A DNA stretch of 64,000 nucleotides, from assembly GCA_963665975.1 (NCBI GenBank), contig OY762508.1, positions 3,410,001 to 3,474,000 of the forward strand. The letters run 5' to 3'. Within the stretch, counting starts at the first letter, position 1. Each line of letters begins with the position of its first letter. The DNA comes from G963665975 sp963665975. GTDB lineage: Bacteria > Bacteroidota > Rhodothermia > Rhodothermales > Bin80. Shown piece after piece: positions 8,618 through 18,193 of this stretch. The notes under the pieces are model-generated. The model had not been told where the DNA came from, did no database searches, and was given only the letters and a program-made list of their open reading frames with translations. The translations under genes and the position numbers were made by a program.

Positions 8618-9958
8618 TTAGAGACTTCCCGGAGGGGTGTAGGCCACCTGTGGCCTGCGGCGCACCACGTTTCGGCGGTATCCTGAAGCACGGAACGAGG
8701 CTATGGGATCGATTGCTCCACTGTTTCGGCGTCGTGCTTCCGCCACAAGGGGGGTCACGTCCAGATGGAAGGCGGCCTGCAGGGTGCGCTCCGCCATCAT
8801 CACGTCGTTGACCGTTTGATAGTGGGTCAACGCCTCGCGATCGACAAGCAGTGCCTGGGCATAGGCCCGCTGAAGGGCGTCAACACTCTGCAGCAACGCT
8901 TCGACAGGATCTTTGAGATTGTGACTCTGGTCAATCATGAACGCGGGTTGTCGTGCGTAATCTCCGCTGGTTGTGGCGTCCACCAATTCGTTGAATACCA
9001 GGAACAATTGATACGGATGTATGGAGCCTGTCGTGAGATCGTCATCTCCATACATGCTGTCATTAAAGTGAAATCCGCCCAGCTTCCCGGCGTGGATCAG
9101 TCTGGCGACCACGAGTTCGACATTGGTATTGGGCAAGTGGTGCCCAAGGTCGACCAGGCACGCGGCGCGTGCCCCGAGTTCCTGGCAGAGCAGCAGCGAT
9201 GATCCCCAGTCCTGCACCACGGTGGCATAAAACGCGGGTTCATACGGCTTGTGCTCGGTAAACAATTGCCACGCGGGGGGCAATTCCGCATAGATCGTGC
9301 GCAATCCGTCCAGTACTCGCTCGAAGCTCTTGCGCAGGTGCATCTGGCCCGGAAAATTGCTCCCGTCTGCGAGCCATATTGTAAGGGCGTCGGAGCCGAG
9401 TTGCCGCCCGATGTCAATGGCGTGCACATTGTGGGCTATCGCCTGCTCCTGCACAGCCCGATCTGTGTGACAGAGGGAGCCGAACTTGTAGCTCAGCCCT
9501 CCAGGATCATAATCCTGAAACGTGTTCGAATTGACGGCATCAAATCCGAGTCCCAGATAGCTGGCGAATTCCCGTAATTCAGAGGCGTCCTCGGGTTCGT
9601 CCCATGGTATGTGCAGCGACACGCGCGGCGCCGCCGCTGTAAGCTGATGGACGACGGCGATGTCTTCCAGCTTTTCAAAGATATGGCGGGGCTCGCCCGG
9701 TCCGGGAAAGCGACCGAATCGCGTGCCTCCCGTGCCCAGTGCCCACGATGGAATGGCCACGGAAAACGCCTCCAACCGGGTCAGTAGCGTTTCCAGAGCA
9801 GGGTGCGGCATCTTGCGCCGCCAGTAATCCATGTCGCGCTGATGCGTGGCAGCCAGGGCATTGTTTGCAGTCTCAAGTTGGTCGCGTGTGATCTGGAGGC
9901 GTACCCCAGCGTCTGTATTGAATGTTGCGGTCGGTGCGTGCGTGTCGGTTGGTGGCAT
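8618..9958 (-). CDS. L-rhamnose isomerase, RhaI-type sugar isomerase
   Basis: A 446-residue TIM-barrel isomerase that resembles the RhaI/L-rhamnose isomerase branch (Pseudomonas stutzeri type), which converts L-rhamnose to L-rhamnulose with a divalent metal. Visible pieces include RVSLHIPWDEPED, FTEHKPYEPAFY with the metal-ligand Glu, LVDLGHHLPNTN with the Asp/His ligands, and GGFHFNDSMYGDDD. I chose the ATG at 9958 because the longer reading to 10156 is antisense-like and overlaps the 3' end of the GH88 gene. It lies 41 bp downstream of the GH88 gene, which suggests one transcript. Rhamnulokinase is not in the window. Confidence 0.82.
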   Translation of the reverse strand: MPPTDTHAPTATFNTDAGVRLQITRDQLETANNALAATHQRDMDYWRRKMPHPALETLLTRLEAFSVAIPSWALGTGGTRFGRFPGPGEPRHIFEKLEDIAVVHQLTAAAPRVSLHIPWDEPEDASELREFASYLGLGFDAVNSNTFQDYDPGGLSYKFGSLCHTDRAVQEQAIAHNVHAIDIGRQLGSDALTIWLADGSNFPGQMHLRKSFERVLDGLRTIYAELPPAWQLFTEHKPYEPAFYATVVQDWGSSLLLCQELGARAACLVDLGHHLPNTNVELVVARLIHAGKLGGFHFNDSMYGDDDLTTGSIHPYQLFLVFNELVDATTSGDYARQPAFMIDQSHNLKDPVEALLQSVDALQRAYAQALLVDREALTHYQTVNDVMMAERTLQAAFHLDVTPLVAEARRRNSGAIDPIASFRASGYRRNVVRRRPQVAYTPPGSL

Positions 9959-9999
9959 GCATTCACGGGATAACGTGCAGGCGTTGTCTGTCGCCGGAC

Positions 10000-11376
10000 T
10001 CAGGCAGATACGGTATAAAACGCGTGTGGTGACTCGCCATTTGCTGTGCGTTGAAGGTACAGGGCGAGTTCCCGGAGATGGTAGTCGCCCCACATCGTGG
10101 ATTCGCCGCAGGCGACCGAGCGTCCCGGCGGCGCGTAGTCCCAGCGTCGAGGCCAATGGTAGACGCTGTGGAGAAGCAATCCCTGATGGTCGGCGTCGCT
10201 ACAAAGGTACGGTTCGCTTAGCAGGGTGTGCGCCGTCTTAAGGCCGGCGCGCCGGTACTGTTCGCCATTCTGTCCATGGGCATCCAGATAGCGCCCCAGG
10301 CGGAGCAAGGCCTGCGCGGCAATGGCGGCGGCAGAGCTGTCTACAGGCTCCTGGTCATTGTATGGATCAGCCGGACGTTGTAAGTAATCCTCGAGCACTT
10401 GCAGGCCCGGCGCTCCGGTATCCCAGTAAGGGACGCCACACGAGGGGGTATGCTGCAGGTAGAAGTCGCATGTCGCCTGCGCCGCGTTGAGAAAAACGTC
10501 GACGACCCTGCCTGAACCGCCGTACGGCTCCAGTTCGTCGGATTGTAGCGTGTCCAGGTATTCGAGTTGCTCGGCGAATCCGCACATCACCCAGGTGAGC
10601 CCTCGCGTCCACGTGCTGAATGGCGAATAGCCCTGCTGTGTGCCCGGACATCGGTACTCGCCATTGAGAACATTGAAAAGGCTTTCGTGCGCTACGCGAC
10701 CCCGTACGTCAAATCCGTCCCGGCCGTCACCGTAATAGACGGTATGCCGGGCTGTCGTCCGCGCATGCCGGATAAGGCGATCCAATAGCGAGATGTGTTC
10801 ATCGGACTCCCCCTTCAAGGAGCCGCCCAGCCGGTGACCTGCGGCAAGCGACCGCAACGAGCGGATCGTGTCTGCGAAAAGGGAATGTGGTCCATTGAAA
10901 GAGTAAATATATCCGTCACCATCGGCAAGATTCGTCCAGCGGTACGCTTGTATGGCCCCACTGCACCGGAGGGCCATTTCGTAGTAGCGCCGTTGCCAGG
11001 GGTCCTCCGCAATTCTGCCCTCCGTCATGAGTCGCAGGAGCGTGCCGTACGTGCTGATTATGGTAAAGCCGTGATCGTGTACGCCGAAATGAGTGATATT
11101 TGGCGCCATGTGCGCAACTGTCTGCCGGCGACCCAATTCCAGGAAATGCTGCTCACCTGTTGCATCGAATTGCAGAAGGGCGGAGCCAATCTGAAATCCC
11201 AGTGTCCATTCGGTCCAGGCTCGCGCCGTATACCGGCCCTCAACGGTATAGACGCGAGCCTGCGTTGCATCAAAATCCTCGGCAAGGGCGAGAATCTTCT
11301 TGCCAGACACCTTCCATAGCCGATCAAGCTTTTCCTTGAGGATGGCGTCCGACGGTATGGAGCTAAGATCGATCAC
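10000..11376 (-). CDS. Glycoside hydrolase family 88/105, unsaturated uronyl hydrolase
   Basis: A 458-residue (alpha/alpha)6-barrel hydrolase that removes 4,5-unsaturated uronic acid from oligosaccharides made by polysaccharide lyases. The two expected catalytic Asp positions are probably D101 in VHDHGF and D169 in LFADTIRSL. The VPYWDTGAP and DSSAAAIAAQALL motifs are typical of GH88 (PF07470). No signal peptide is seen, so it is probably cytoplasmic. Its partner genes (rhamnose isomerase, aldolase) suggest a rhamnose-uronate substrate such as ulvan or rhamnogalacturonan. The released unsaturated sugar would feed into KDG, handled by the kdgK and eda genes at 19-21 kb. Confidence 0.85.
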   Translation of the reverse strand: MIDLSSIPSDAILKEKLDRLWKVSGKKILALAEDFDATQARVYTVEGRYTARAWTEWTLGFQIGSALLQFDATGEQHFLELGRRQTVAHMAPNITHFGVHDHGFTIISTYGTLLRLMTEGRIAEDPWQRRYYEMALRCSGAIQAYRWTNLADGDGYIYSFNGPHSLFADTIRSLRSLAAGHRLGGSLKGESDEHISLLDRLIRHARTTARHTVYYGDGRDGFDVRGRVAHESLFNVLNGEYRCPGTQQGYSPFSTWTRGLTWVMCGFAEQLEYLDTLQSDELEPYGGSGRVVDVFLNAAQATCDFYLQHTPSCGVPYWDTGAPGLQVLEDYLQRPADPYNDQEPVDSSAAAIAAQALLRLGRYLDAHGQNGEQYRRAGLKTAHTLLSEPYLCSDADHQGLLLHSVYHWPRRWDYAPPGRSVACGESTMWGDYHLRELALYLQRTANGESPHAFYTVSA

Positions 11377-11939
11377 AGGTAACGGGTAGTAGCGTTACAG
11401 GGTTACGGCACAAGCTATGCCAAACCACGAACATTCTCCAAAGATGTACCGGGACATACATCTCGTGCGCGTGCACCAAGGCGACGATGCCGTCGACTAC
11501 GATACGCATCCTGTCCGCTGTGCACACGGGCGCGGCAACCTCGCAAGAAAACTGGAGGGAGTTGATTCAAGATTTTTTCGCTTTTTCGGACATTCGCCGC
11601 AGCGTATTTTACTGGCGATAGGCCGCAATTGGCTAGATTTACTTTCCATTTTGTGATACGCTCCGCAGCACCAACCAATTGTGTTGCTACATGGGGATTT
11701 TCAGGCCGCGTCGCGGGACCGTCGTCGATGTGCCGCTTTATTGGCAGATTACACAACAAGAATTCAGGTGGTTCAGTCGTTATCGAACATGACAAGGCTA
11801 CCCATTCAGGAGCCTCATTCGCAGAGGGCGCGTGTGCGAGCAGCACGGTTCCCCGCCGGCACGCCGAGTGAAGCAGGCAATTTATTCCGGGCCGTGTGCG
11901 CAGCAACTGTACGGACAAACACCCAATAGGATTGATGCA
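11377..11939. other. 563-bp stretch between divergent operons, no gene recognised
   Basis: It separates the GH88 gene start (minus) from the ABC ATPase gene start (plus). Short open frames in it have no recognisable domain, and a very long minus-strand frame that runs through it continues antisense across the ABC ATPase gene. It probably contains both promoters. A weak TTGGCT-N17-TGTGAT pair at 11629-11657 could serve the ABC operon but is not strong enough to assert. Confidence 0.35.
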
Positions 11940-12866
11940 ATGATCGAAGTAAGCCAACTCACGAAGACATACGGTGCCGAGCGCGCCGTGGACTCCATTT
12001 CGTTCGACATTCGCCGGGGGGAAGTGGTCGGATTCCTGGGACCAAATGGCGCGGGCAAGACGACGACCATGAAGGTAATCACGGGCTATTTGCCTCCGAC
12101 GGAAGGCACAGTCTTTGTGGACGGGTGTGATGTGCGCGAGGATACGCTCTCCATAAGAAGGGATATCGGTTATCTGCCGGAGAGCACGCCGCTCTACCGG
12201 GATATGGTCACCTATGACTACCTGGCGTTTGTAGCGGCCATGCGTGGGGTTCCATCGGAAAAGCGCAACGGCCGGATTGCGGACATGACGCAGATTTGTG
12301 GCCTGGGGGATGTGCTCGGCAAGCGCATAGACGCGCTGTCCAAGGGATATCGGCAGCGTGTTGGTCTTGCGCAGGCCATGATTCACGATCCGGCAATCCT
12401 GATTCTTGACGAGCCGACGTCGGGGCTCGACCCGAACCAGATTGTGGAAATCCGCGAACTGATAAAGGCGATCGGACGGGAAAAGACAGTCGTCCTTTCC
12501 ACCCATATCCTTCCCGAAGTACAGGCCTCCTGCGACCGCGTGTTGATCATACATAAGGGACGACTGGTCGCTGACGGTGCGCCACAGGACCTGCAGGCCA
12601 ACTTCGTTGGCGAAAGAAGGGTGCAATTTGGCGTCCGCGCGCCCCTGGAGACGGCAACACAGGCACTCATGGACACGGGCAGCGTGCGCATACTGGACAG
12701 CCAGGCCAGCGATGACGAATCTCTGTTCACCTTGAGCACCGATGGCAAGGACGATGTGCGAGACGCCCTGTTCCACCTTGCGGTCGCGCGCGGCTGGACG
12801 CTGACAGAGTTGCACCAGGATCGCACCAACCTGGAAGACGTCTTCCGGCAGTTGACGGCACTCTAG
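11940..12866 (+). CDS. gldA: ABC transporter ATP-binding protein, GldA-like
   Basis: A 308-residue ATPase. Walker A is GPNGAGKT (about 39-46), the signature region is LSKGYRQRVGLAQAM (about 137-151) and Walker B is ILILDEPTSGLD (about 157-168), followed by the His-loop STHILPE. The N-terminal MIEVSQLTKTYG and the ITGYLPPTEG stretch resemble GldA. I chose the ATG at 11940 because the frame further upstream is non-conserved. It is the first gene of a four-gene cassette (ATPase, permease, GldG-like auxiliary, DUF4340). In flavobacteria GldAFG is needed for gliding, but many non-gliding members of the group carry the same cassette, so the cargo here is unknown. Confidence 0.88.
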   Translation: MIEVSQLTKTYGAERAVDSISFDIRRGEVVGFLGPNGAGKTTTMKVITGYLPPTEGTVFVDGCDVREDTLSIRRDIGYLPESTPLYRDMVTYDYLAFVAAMRGVPSEKRNGRIADMTQICGLGDVLGKRIDALSKGYRQRVGLAQAMIHDPAILILDEPTSGLDPNQIVEIRELIKAIGREKTVVLSTHILPEVQASCDRVLIIHKGRLVADGAPQDLQANFVGERRVQFGVRAPLETATQALMDTGSVRILDSQASDDESLFTLSTDGKDDVRDALFHLAVARGWTLTELHQDRTNLEDVFRQLTAL

Positions 12867-12894
12867 AACCTTCTTGACTAGACATCCTGCAGTC

Positions 12895-13677
12895 ATGCAC
12901 AGATCCACGACCGCGCTGCCTGATGAGGCAAGACCAGCGTCGTCGGCCAGCCGCGCGGTCATTGACGCTGCCAGCCTGACCTGGACCCTCGCCAGGCGCG
13001 AATTGCGCGCTTACTTCGACACACCCATTGCATACGTGGTGCTGAGTGTATTTCTGGCCATTACGGGCTGGTTCTTCGGCAACGCGCTGTTCCTGCAGAA
13101 CGTGGCTTCGCTTCGATCCGTCTTTTCGATCGCCCCGTTTATCTTCCTCTTTTTTATCCCGGCGCTTACGATGGCGTCATTTGCTGAGGAGCGCCGCGCC
13201 GGAACGCTCGAGCTGCTGTTGACCTTTCCCGTCCGCGACTGGCAGGTAATCGCAGGGAAGCTCTTGGCGACCGCCATATTTCTGCTCATTGCCATAAGCA
13301 TCACCTTCGTGTATGCGATCACGGTATCCCGTCTTGGCGACCTGGATTTCGGTGCTACTGTCGGAGGATATCTGGGATTGTTTCTGTTGGGAGTCATGTA
13401 TGCGGCCGTCGGAATATGCGCTTCCAGCCTGACACGAAACCAGATCGTGGCCTTCATCCTGGGCTTTGCGATCATTTTCATGCTTTTCCTGCTTGACAAG
13501 GTCACGGATTTCATGCCGGTCTGGTTAGGCGCCATCATGCAGTATCTTGGATCGGACTATCACTTTCAGAATTTGATGCGCGGCGTTATCGATTCACGAG
13601 ACGTGCTGTACTATCTGTCGATGACGGCATTCGCGTTCCTCCTGACGACCTATACGCTCTCCAAGCGGCCAGAATAG
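12895..13677 (+). CDS. gldF: ABC transporter permease, GldF-like (ABC-2 type)
   Basis: A 260-residue polytopic protein with six predicted membrane segments. After an N-terminal cytoplasmic stretch, it reads AYVVLSVFLAITGWFFGNAL, then the conserved SFAEERRAGTLELLLTFPV motif of ABC-2 permeases, then four more hydrophobic segments. I chose the ATG at 12895; an upstream TTG at 12874 is in frame. It follows the ATPase gene by 28 bp and should be the membrane partner of that ATPase. Confidence 0.85.
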   Translation: MHRSTTALPDEARPASSASRAVIDAASLTWTLARRELRAYFDTPIAYVVLSVFLAITGWFFGNALFLQNVASLRSVFSIAPFIFLFFIPALTMASFAEERRAGTLELLLTFPVRDWQVIAGKLLATAIFLLIAISITFVYAITVSRLGDLDFGATVGGYLGLFLLGVMYAAVGICASSLTRNQIVAFILGFAIIFMLFLLDKVTDFMPVWLGAIMQYLGSDYHFQNLMRGVIDSRDVLYYLSMTAFAFLLTTYTLSKRPE

Positions 13678-13729
13678 GCGGGATCGGACGCCACTCCCCG
13701 ACCTTCTGCACAGGACTTGACAATCGGCA

Positions 13730-15244
13730 ATGAAGAGAGACTGGACATCTCAAACAGCCATCCTCCTTCTTGGGGGGATTTTGATCGCCATCAATCTCAT
13801 CGGGCTAAACCTGTTTGCCCGCCTCGACCTGACCGATGATTCGGTCTATTCACTCTCGGATGCGTCCAAGAGACTGGTGGAGGGCCTGGAGGACCCGATA
13901 ACGATCACTGCATTCTTTACGTCCAATCTGCCGGCGCAGTTGGCCACCAACCGGAGATTCCTGAAGGATAAGTTGGATGATTACCGCGCGTATGGGGGGC
14001 CGAATGTGCAGTATAAGTTTGTCGATCCCGCAGAGGATGAGGAATTGCGCGCTGAAGCCGAGCGGTATCGCATCCCGACGGTCCAGATCGAGGTCGTCGA
14101 AAGCGATAAGGTGCAGTACCAAAACGCCTATATGGGGCTGGCCATCCAGTATGCGGCGAAAAGGGAGATCATCCCCGTGGTGCAGGATCTGTCGCGTCTC
14201 GAGTACGATCTGACCAGCGCAATCCGCAGGCTCACCATCGATGAGAAGCCAGTGGCGGGTTTTTTGACGGGGCACGGGGAGCCCAATCCGGTCCAGGATC
14301 TGCCAGCACTTCACGAAGGATTGTCCAAGAACTACGAGGTGCGGGCCATCACGGTGGATGCGCTATCCAGCGACGCGCCGGACGTGGTCATGCTTATTGC
14401 TCCCACCGACACGTTTCCCGACGAGGACCTGCGCGCCCTGGATGCATACCTGATGAATGGAGGGCGCATTGGTTTTCTTGTCAACCGGGTAGCGGCCGAT
14501 CTACAGTCAGGCCAGGCGCAGGAGCTAAGCATTGGTCTTGACCAGCTTCTTTCGACCTATGGGGCGACGCTCACGCCGAATCTGATTATGGATGAGGAAG
14601 CATCGCTCGTGACCATGCAGCGTCGGCAGGGCATTTTCAATATTTCCCAGCAGATCGAGTATCCCTTGCTGCCGGTGGCCAGCAATTTCAATGCTGCCAA
14701 TCCGATGGTTAATCGGCTTCGTGGCGTCGCGTTCTACTTTGTCAGCTCGATCGACACCACTCAGGCGCTTCCAGACGGCGTGACGTTTGAACCACTCGTG
14801 TATTCGTCCACGCAGAGCGGAGTTCAGCAAGGCTTCTTCGTGTTGCAGCCAACCAGCACGAACGCCACGCTCGCGGGTGGACCATACACGCTGGCAGGCG
14901 CCTATTCGGGGCAATTCCCCAGTGTATTCGAACCAGGAAGGACGAGCACATCAACGCGCATAGTGGTAGTCGGTGATGGCGATTTTATCAATCAGGCGCT
15001 CGTGGGCAACATGGGTAGCAATGTCGAATTTGGCCTGAACATCGTCGATTGGCTGGTCCAGGATGAAGCACTGTTGACTATTCGGTCAAAGACCATAGCG
15101 CCGCGTGGGTTGCGGTTGACATCAGAGGGCAAGAAGCCCTGGATCAAGTATGGAAATATGGTGGGGCCGGTGCTCTTGGTGATACTGTTCGGATTTGCGC
15201 GCTGGCGCCGTCGCAAGAACCGGATGATTGTGGTCGTGCAGTAA
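13730..15244 (+). CDS. gldG: GldG-family ABC transporter auxiliary protein
   Basis: A 504-residue protein with one N-terminal membrane segment (about 7-29), a large extracytoplasmic domain and a C-terminal membrane segment (about 475-493) followed by basic residues. The opening YSLSDASKRLVEGLEDPITI and the GHGEPNP region match the ABC_transp_aux/GldG family. These proteins pair with GldA-GldF ATPase and permease. It lies 52 bp after the permease gene and just before the DUF4340 gene, in one operon. Confidence 0.85.
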   Translation: MKRDWTSQTAILLLGGILIAINLIGLNLFARLDLTDDSVYSLSDASKRLVEGLEDPITITAFFTSNLPAQLATNRRFLKDKLDDYRAYGGPNVQYKFVDPAEDEELRAEAERYRIPTVQIEVVESDKVQYQNAYMGLAIQYAAKREIIPVVQDLSRLEYDLTSAIRRLTIDEKPVAGFLTGHGEPNPVQDLPALHEGLSKNYEVRAITVDALSSDAPDVVMLIAPTDTFPDEDLRALDAYLMNGGRIGFLVNRVAADLQSGQAQELSIGLDQLLSTYGATLTPNLIMDEEASLVTMQRRQGIFNISQQIEYPLLPVASNFNAANPMVNRLRGVAFYFVSSIDTTQALPDGVTFEPLVYSSTQSGVQQGFFVLQPTSTNATLAGGPYTLAGAYSGQFPSVFEPGRTSTSTRIVVVGDGDFINQALVGNMGSNVEFGLNIVDWLVQDEALLTIRSKTIAPRGLRLTSEGKKPWIKYGNMVGPVLLVILFGFARWRRRKNRMIVVVQ

Positions 15245-15278
15245 GACTGCGTTTCCAATGGTAAAGACTCTTCCAGGC

Positions 15279-16169
15279 ATGAAACCCAAAACACTTCTCC
15301 TATTACTGGGCACATTGGTCGTCTTGTTGGGCATTGCCTATTTCTCCAGGGTTCTGGACCGAGACATTACGACGATTGACGTACCCGAAATAGACATCCC
15401 GACAGAGGAGGTCACCGCACTGTCGATCACACTGCCAGACGATGCCATTACACTGGTCAAGTCCGGGATGGCATGGATGGTGACCAGTCCCGTGGAGGCT
15501 CTATCCGATTCTGCAACGGTTTCGCGTTTTCTGAGCGATCTTGGTGACCTCTCTATTGAGTCCATAGCGTCCAATAATCCGGAGCGCTACGCGGAATACG
15601 GGGTTGACTCCACCGCTGCGCAGGTTACGATGACCTGGGGCGAGCAGGAGCAGACCCTGGTTATCAGCCAGTCAGGCCCGGACTTCCAGTCCGTATTTCT
15701 TCGACTCGGTGATGACCCCCGGGTCCTGGTGACGCGCGGTCGGCTTTCGGTGGCTCGCAGCGTTGATCGCTGGCGCGACAAGCGGATTCTGCATCTGCCA
15801 GCGCTGTCGATAGCGTCTGTTAGTGTTCGTCGTCCAGATGGACCGTATGCGTTACAGCGTGGTGCGGGAGGCTGGGAAATCGATGGTGCTCCAGCGGATT
15901 CGGCGTCGGTGGAAGCCTTTGTGCGGCGCTTTGGCTCCATGCGAGCGGATGGCTTCTTTGATGATCTCCCGGCGGTTATTCTGGAGGATGCGCCCTACGA
16001 GGTGGCTATTCAAACCATTTCCGGGACGACCGAAGTGCTTCGCGCGCTTGAGCACGAAAATGCCGTAGCGTTAACCAGGGCAAGCGGTCAGGCTACCTTC
16101 CGTCTCACCCGGAACAGGCTTGACTCCTTTTTCCCGGACCCGACTACACTGCAGAAAGAAGGACTGTAG
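15279..16169 (+). CDS. DUF4340 domain-containing protein
   Basis: About 296 residues from the ATG at 15279, with one N-terminal membrane segment directly after MKPKT and an extracytoplasmic DUF4340 region built of repeated beta units, including a WxV/WEIDGAPAD repeat pattern. Earlier in-frame starts at 15258 and 15228 exist; the latter would overlap the GldG gene by 17 bp. DUF4340 genes commonly follow GldG-like genes and are thought to be part of that transporter, but the molecular role is not known. Confidence 0.78.
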   Translation: MKPKTLLLLLGTLVVLLGIAYFSRVLDRDITTIDVPEIDIPTEEVTALSITLPDDAITLVKSGMAWMVTSPVEALSDSATVSRFLSDLGDLSIESIASNNPERYAEYGVDSTAAQVTMTWGEQEQTLVISQSGPDFQSVFLRLGDDPRVLVTRGRLSVARSVDRWRDKRILHLPALSIASVSVRRPDGPYALQRGAGGWEIDGAPADSASVEAFVRRFGSMRADGFFDDLPAVILEDAPYEVAIQTISGTTEVLRALEHENAVALTRASGQATFRLTRNRLDSFFPDPTTLQKEGL

Positions 16170-16199
16170 AGGCGGTGCATATTACGTTAGAAGGTATCT

Positions 16200-18089
16200 A
16201 TGTCGGAGCAACAGAAACAGACGATAGAGGAATTCGAGTACCGGGCGGAGATGCAACAGCTGTTGCATCTCATCGTGCACTCCCTGTACACGCATAAGGA
16301 AATTTTTCTGCGCGAATTGATTTCCAATGCTTCCGATGCCCTGAACAAGATCCGCTTTCGGCAGCTGTCAGAACACTCCTTGCGTGGTCCCGAATCGGAC
16401 TACCGCATTACGATTACGCTCGATGAAGAGGCCAACACGCTGGTTGTAGAGGATACCGGGATCGGGATGACTCGGGAAGACTTGACAGAGCGTATCGGCA
16501 CCGTTGCCAGCAGTGGAACGCTCGGTTTCTTGAACGAGCTCAAGAAAGCGGAAAAGCCGGTTGACGCCCACTTGATCGGCCAGTTTGGCGTCGGCTTCTA
16601 CGCCTCTTTTATGGTGGCCGATCGCATCGTGATTGACACCCTCAACGCCGATCCGGCAGAAGTGCCGCTACGGTGGGAATCAGATGGGGGAGGGCGTTAC
16701 ACCATAGCAGAGTCTGATCGCCAGGAGCGCGGGACCAAGATCACGTTGTACCTGAAGAAGAGCGAGACCGAATTCTGCAAGGACTTTCGAATCAAGCAGA
16801 TCATCCGGAAATATTCCAACTTTGTGGATTTCCCTATCCACATAGGCGCTGACCAGATCAATACGGTGAAGGCGTTATGGCGCAAGCGCAAGGATGAGGT
16901 AAGCGAAGAGGAGCGCAGCGAGTTCTACAAGTTCATTACGAATGATTACCGGGATCCCCTCGGCCATGTGCATCTGCATATCGAGGGATTGGTGAATTTC
17001 AATGCGCTACTGTTCATTCCGGTCGAGGCGCCGATGGGCTTCTACCGCGAGGGGGCAGACAAGGGCCTGCATCTGTACTCCTCGGGCGTTTTCATCCAGG
17101 ACGACGCCAAAGAACTCTTGCCCGAGTACCTACGCTTTGTTAAAGGTGTCGTTGACACGCATGATTTGCCGCTGAACGTTTCCCGAGAGGTCACCCAGAA
17201 CAGCCCGGTGACGGCCAAGATCAATTCGATCCTGACAGGCAAGGTGCTGGGGATGCTCAAGGAGTGGGCGGAGGAGGAGGGCGATCGATACGAGAAATTC
17301 TTCAAGCAATTTGGCAATCTGCTCAAGTGGGGTGTACAGACGGAAATTGCAAAGCGTGATGACATTCTGGATCTATTGCGGTATGCCTCTACGAAGACCG
17401 AAGAAGGAAAAACGACCTCGCTGAAGGATTATGTGGGACGGATGCAGGAAGAGCAGGAAGAGATCTATTACCTGTTGGCGGATCACCTCGAGGTTGCATC
17501 GCGGAATCCCAATCTGGAGTACTTCAAGAAGAACGATATAGAAGTACTGCTACTGGTTGAGCCGGTGGACGTGATGACGATTCCGCACGTATTTTCCTAC
17601 GCCGACAAAGTGCTCAAAAGCATCGAAAAAGCGGATATCAAGGTTGGTGCCGAAATTTCCGAAGGAGAAGTATTGGCGACGGAGGCGGTAGACCACCTGT
17701 TATCCTTGTTTCGTATTACGCTTGGTGACAAGATCGAGGATGTCGTGACTTCGAAGCGTCTCGTCGACTCAGCAGCGACGCTCGTGGTGGGATCTGCCGG
17801 GATGGACACACAGGTGGAGCGAATGATGAAGCTCATGAATCAGGATTTTGAGGGATCCAAGAAGATTCTAGAAGTCAACATGTCTCACCCGCTACTGAAG
17901 AACATGGCTCGACTCAGGTCCGACGGGGGCAGCGACGAGTTATTGGAAAAGACAGTGCATCAGGTCTACGAAGGAGCGCTGCTTCTGGACGGTAATCTGG
18001 ATCAGACTGCCACCTTCGTCGAGCGCATGACAGACCTGTTGGTTGCGGCTACGGGCCGCCAGCAGTCTGAAAGCGCAGATCGCTCATAG
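16200..18089 (+). CDS. htpG: Molecular chaperone HtpG (Hsp90)
   Basis: A 629-residue cytoplasmic Hsp90. The N-terminal GHKL ATPase shows ELISNASDALNKIRF (about residues 39-53, with the catalytic Glu and Asn), EDTGIGMT (Asp-Gly-Gly box) and GQFGVGFYASFMVA. The middle domain has the SGVFIQDD and RGVVDTHDLPLNVSRE-like region, and the C-terminal dimerisation domain ends near RMTDLL. Length is normal. It lies 30 bp after the DUF4340 gene but is functionally unrelated to it. No CIRCE or other heat-shock operator was recognised. Confidence 0.97.
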   Translation: MSEQQKQTIEEFEYRAEMQQLLHLIVHSLYTHKEIFLRELISNASDALNKIRFRQLSEHSLRGPESDYRITITLDEEANTLVVEDTGIGMTREDLTERIGTVASSGTLGFLNELKKAEKPVDAHLIGQFGVGFYASFMVADRIVIDTLNADPAEVPLRWESDGGGRYTIAESDRQERGTKITLYLKKSETEFCKDFRIKQIIRKYSNFVDFPIHIGADQINTVKALWRKRKDEVSEEERSEFYKFITNDYRDPLGHVHLHIEGLVNFNALLFIPVEAPMGFYREGADKGLHLYSSGVFIQDDAKELLPEYLRFVKGVVDTHDLPLNVSREVTQNSPVTAKINSILTGKVLGMLKEWAEEEGDRYEKFFKQFGNLLKWGVQTEIAKRDDILDLLRYASTKTEEGKTTSLKDYVGRMQEEQEEIYYLLADHLEVASRNPNLEYFKKNDIEVLLLVEPVDVMTIPHVFSYADKVLKSIEKADIKVGAEISEGEVLATEAVDHLLSLFRITLGDKIEDVVTSKRLVDSAATLVVGSAGMDTQVERMMKLMNQDFEGSKKILEVNMSHPLLKNMARLRSDGGSDELLEKTVHQVYEGALLLDGNLDQTATFVERMTDLLVAATGRQQSESADRS

Positions 18090-18193
18090 GGTGATGGGGC
18101 CCCCGCTCGCGTCTGCAGCCTCGGCTCCCCGAACATCCCTGGTCACACAGCAGTTATCTTGCCGCACGTCGCCGGTCCATTTTGTTTGATGCT

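Noticed and set aside
11415..12962. A 515-codon open frame on the minus strand
   Set aside because: It lies antisense to the ABC ATPase gene, which has full Walker and signature motifs. The translation is rich in Arg, His and Cys and shows no domain.
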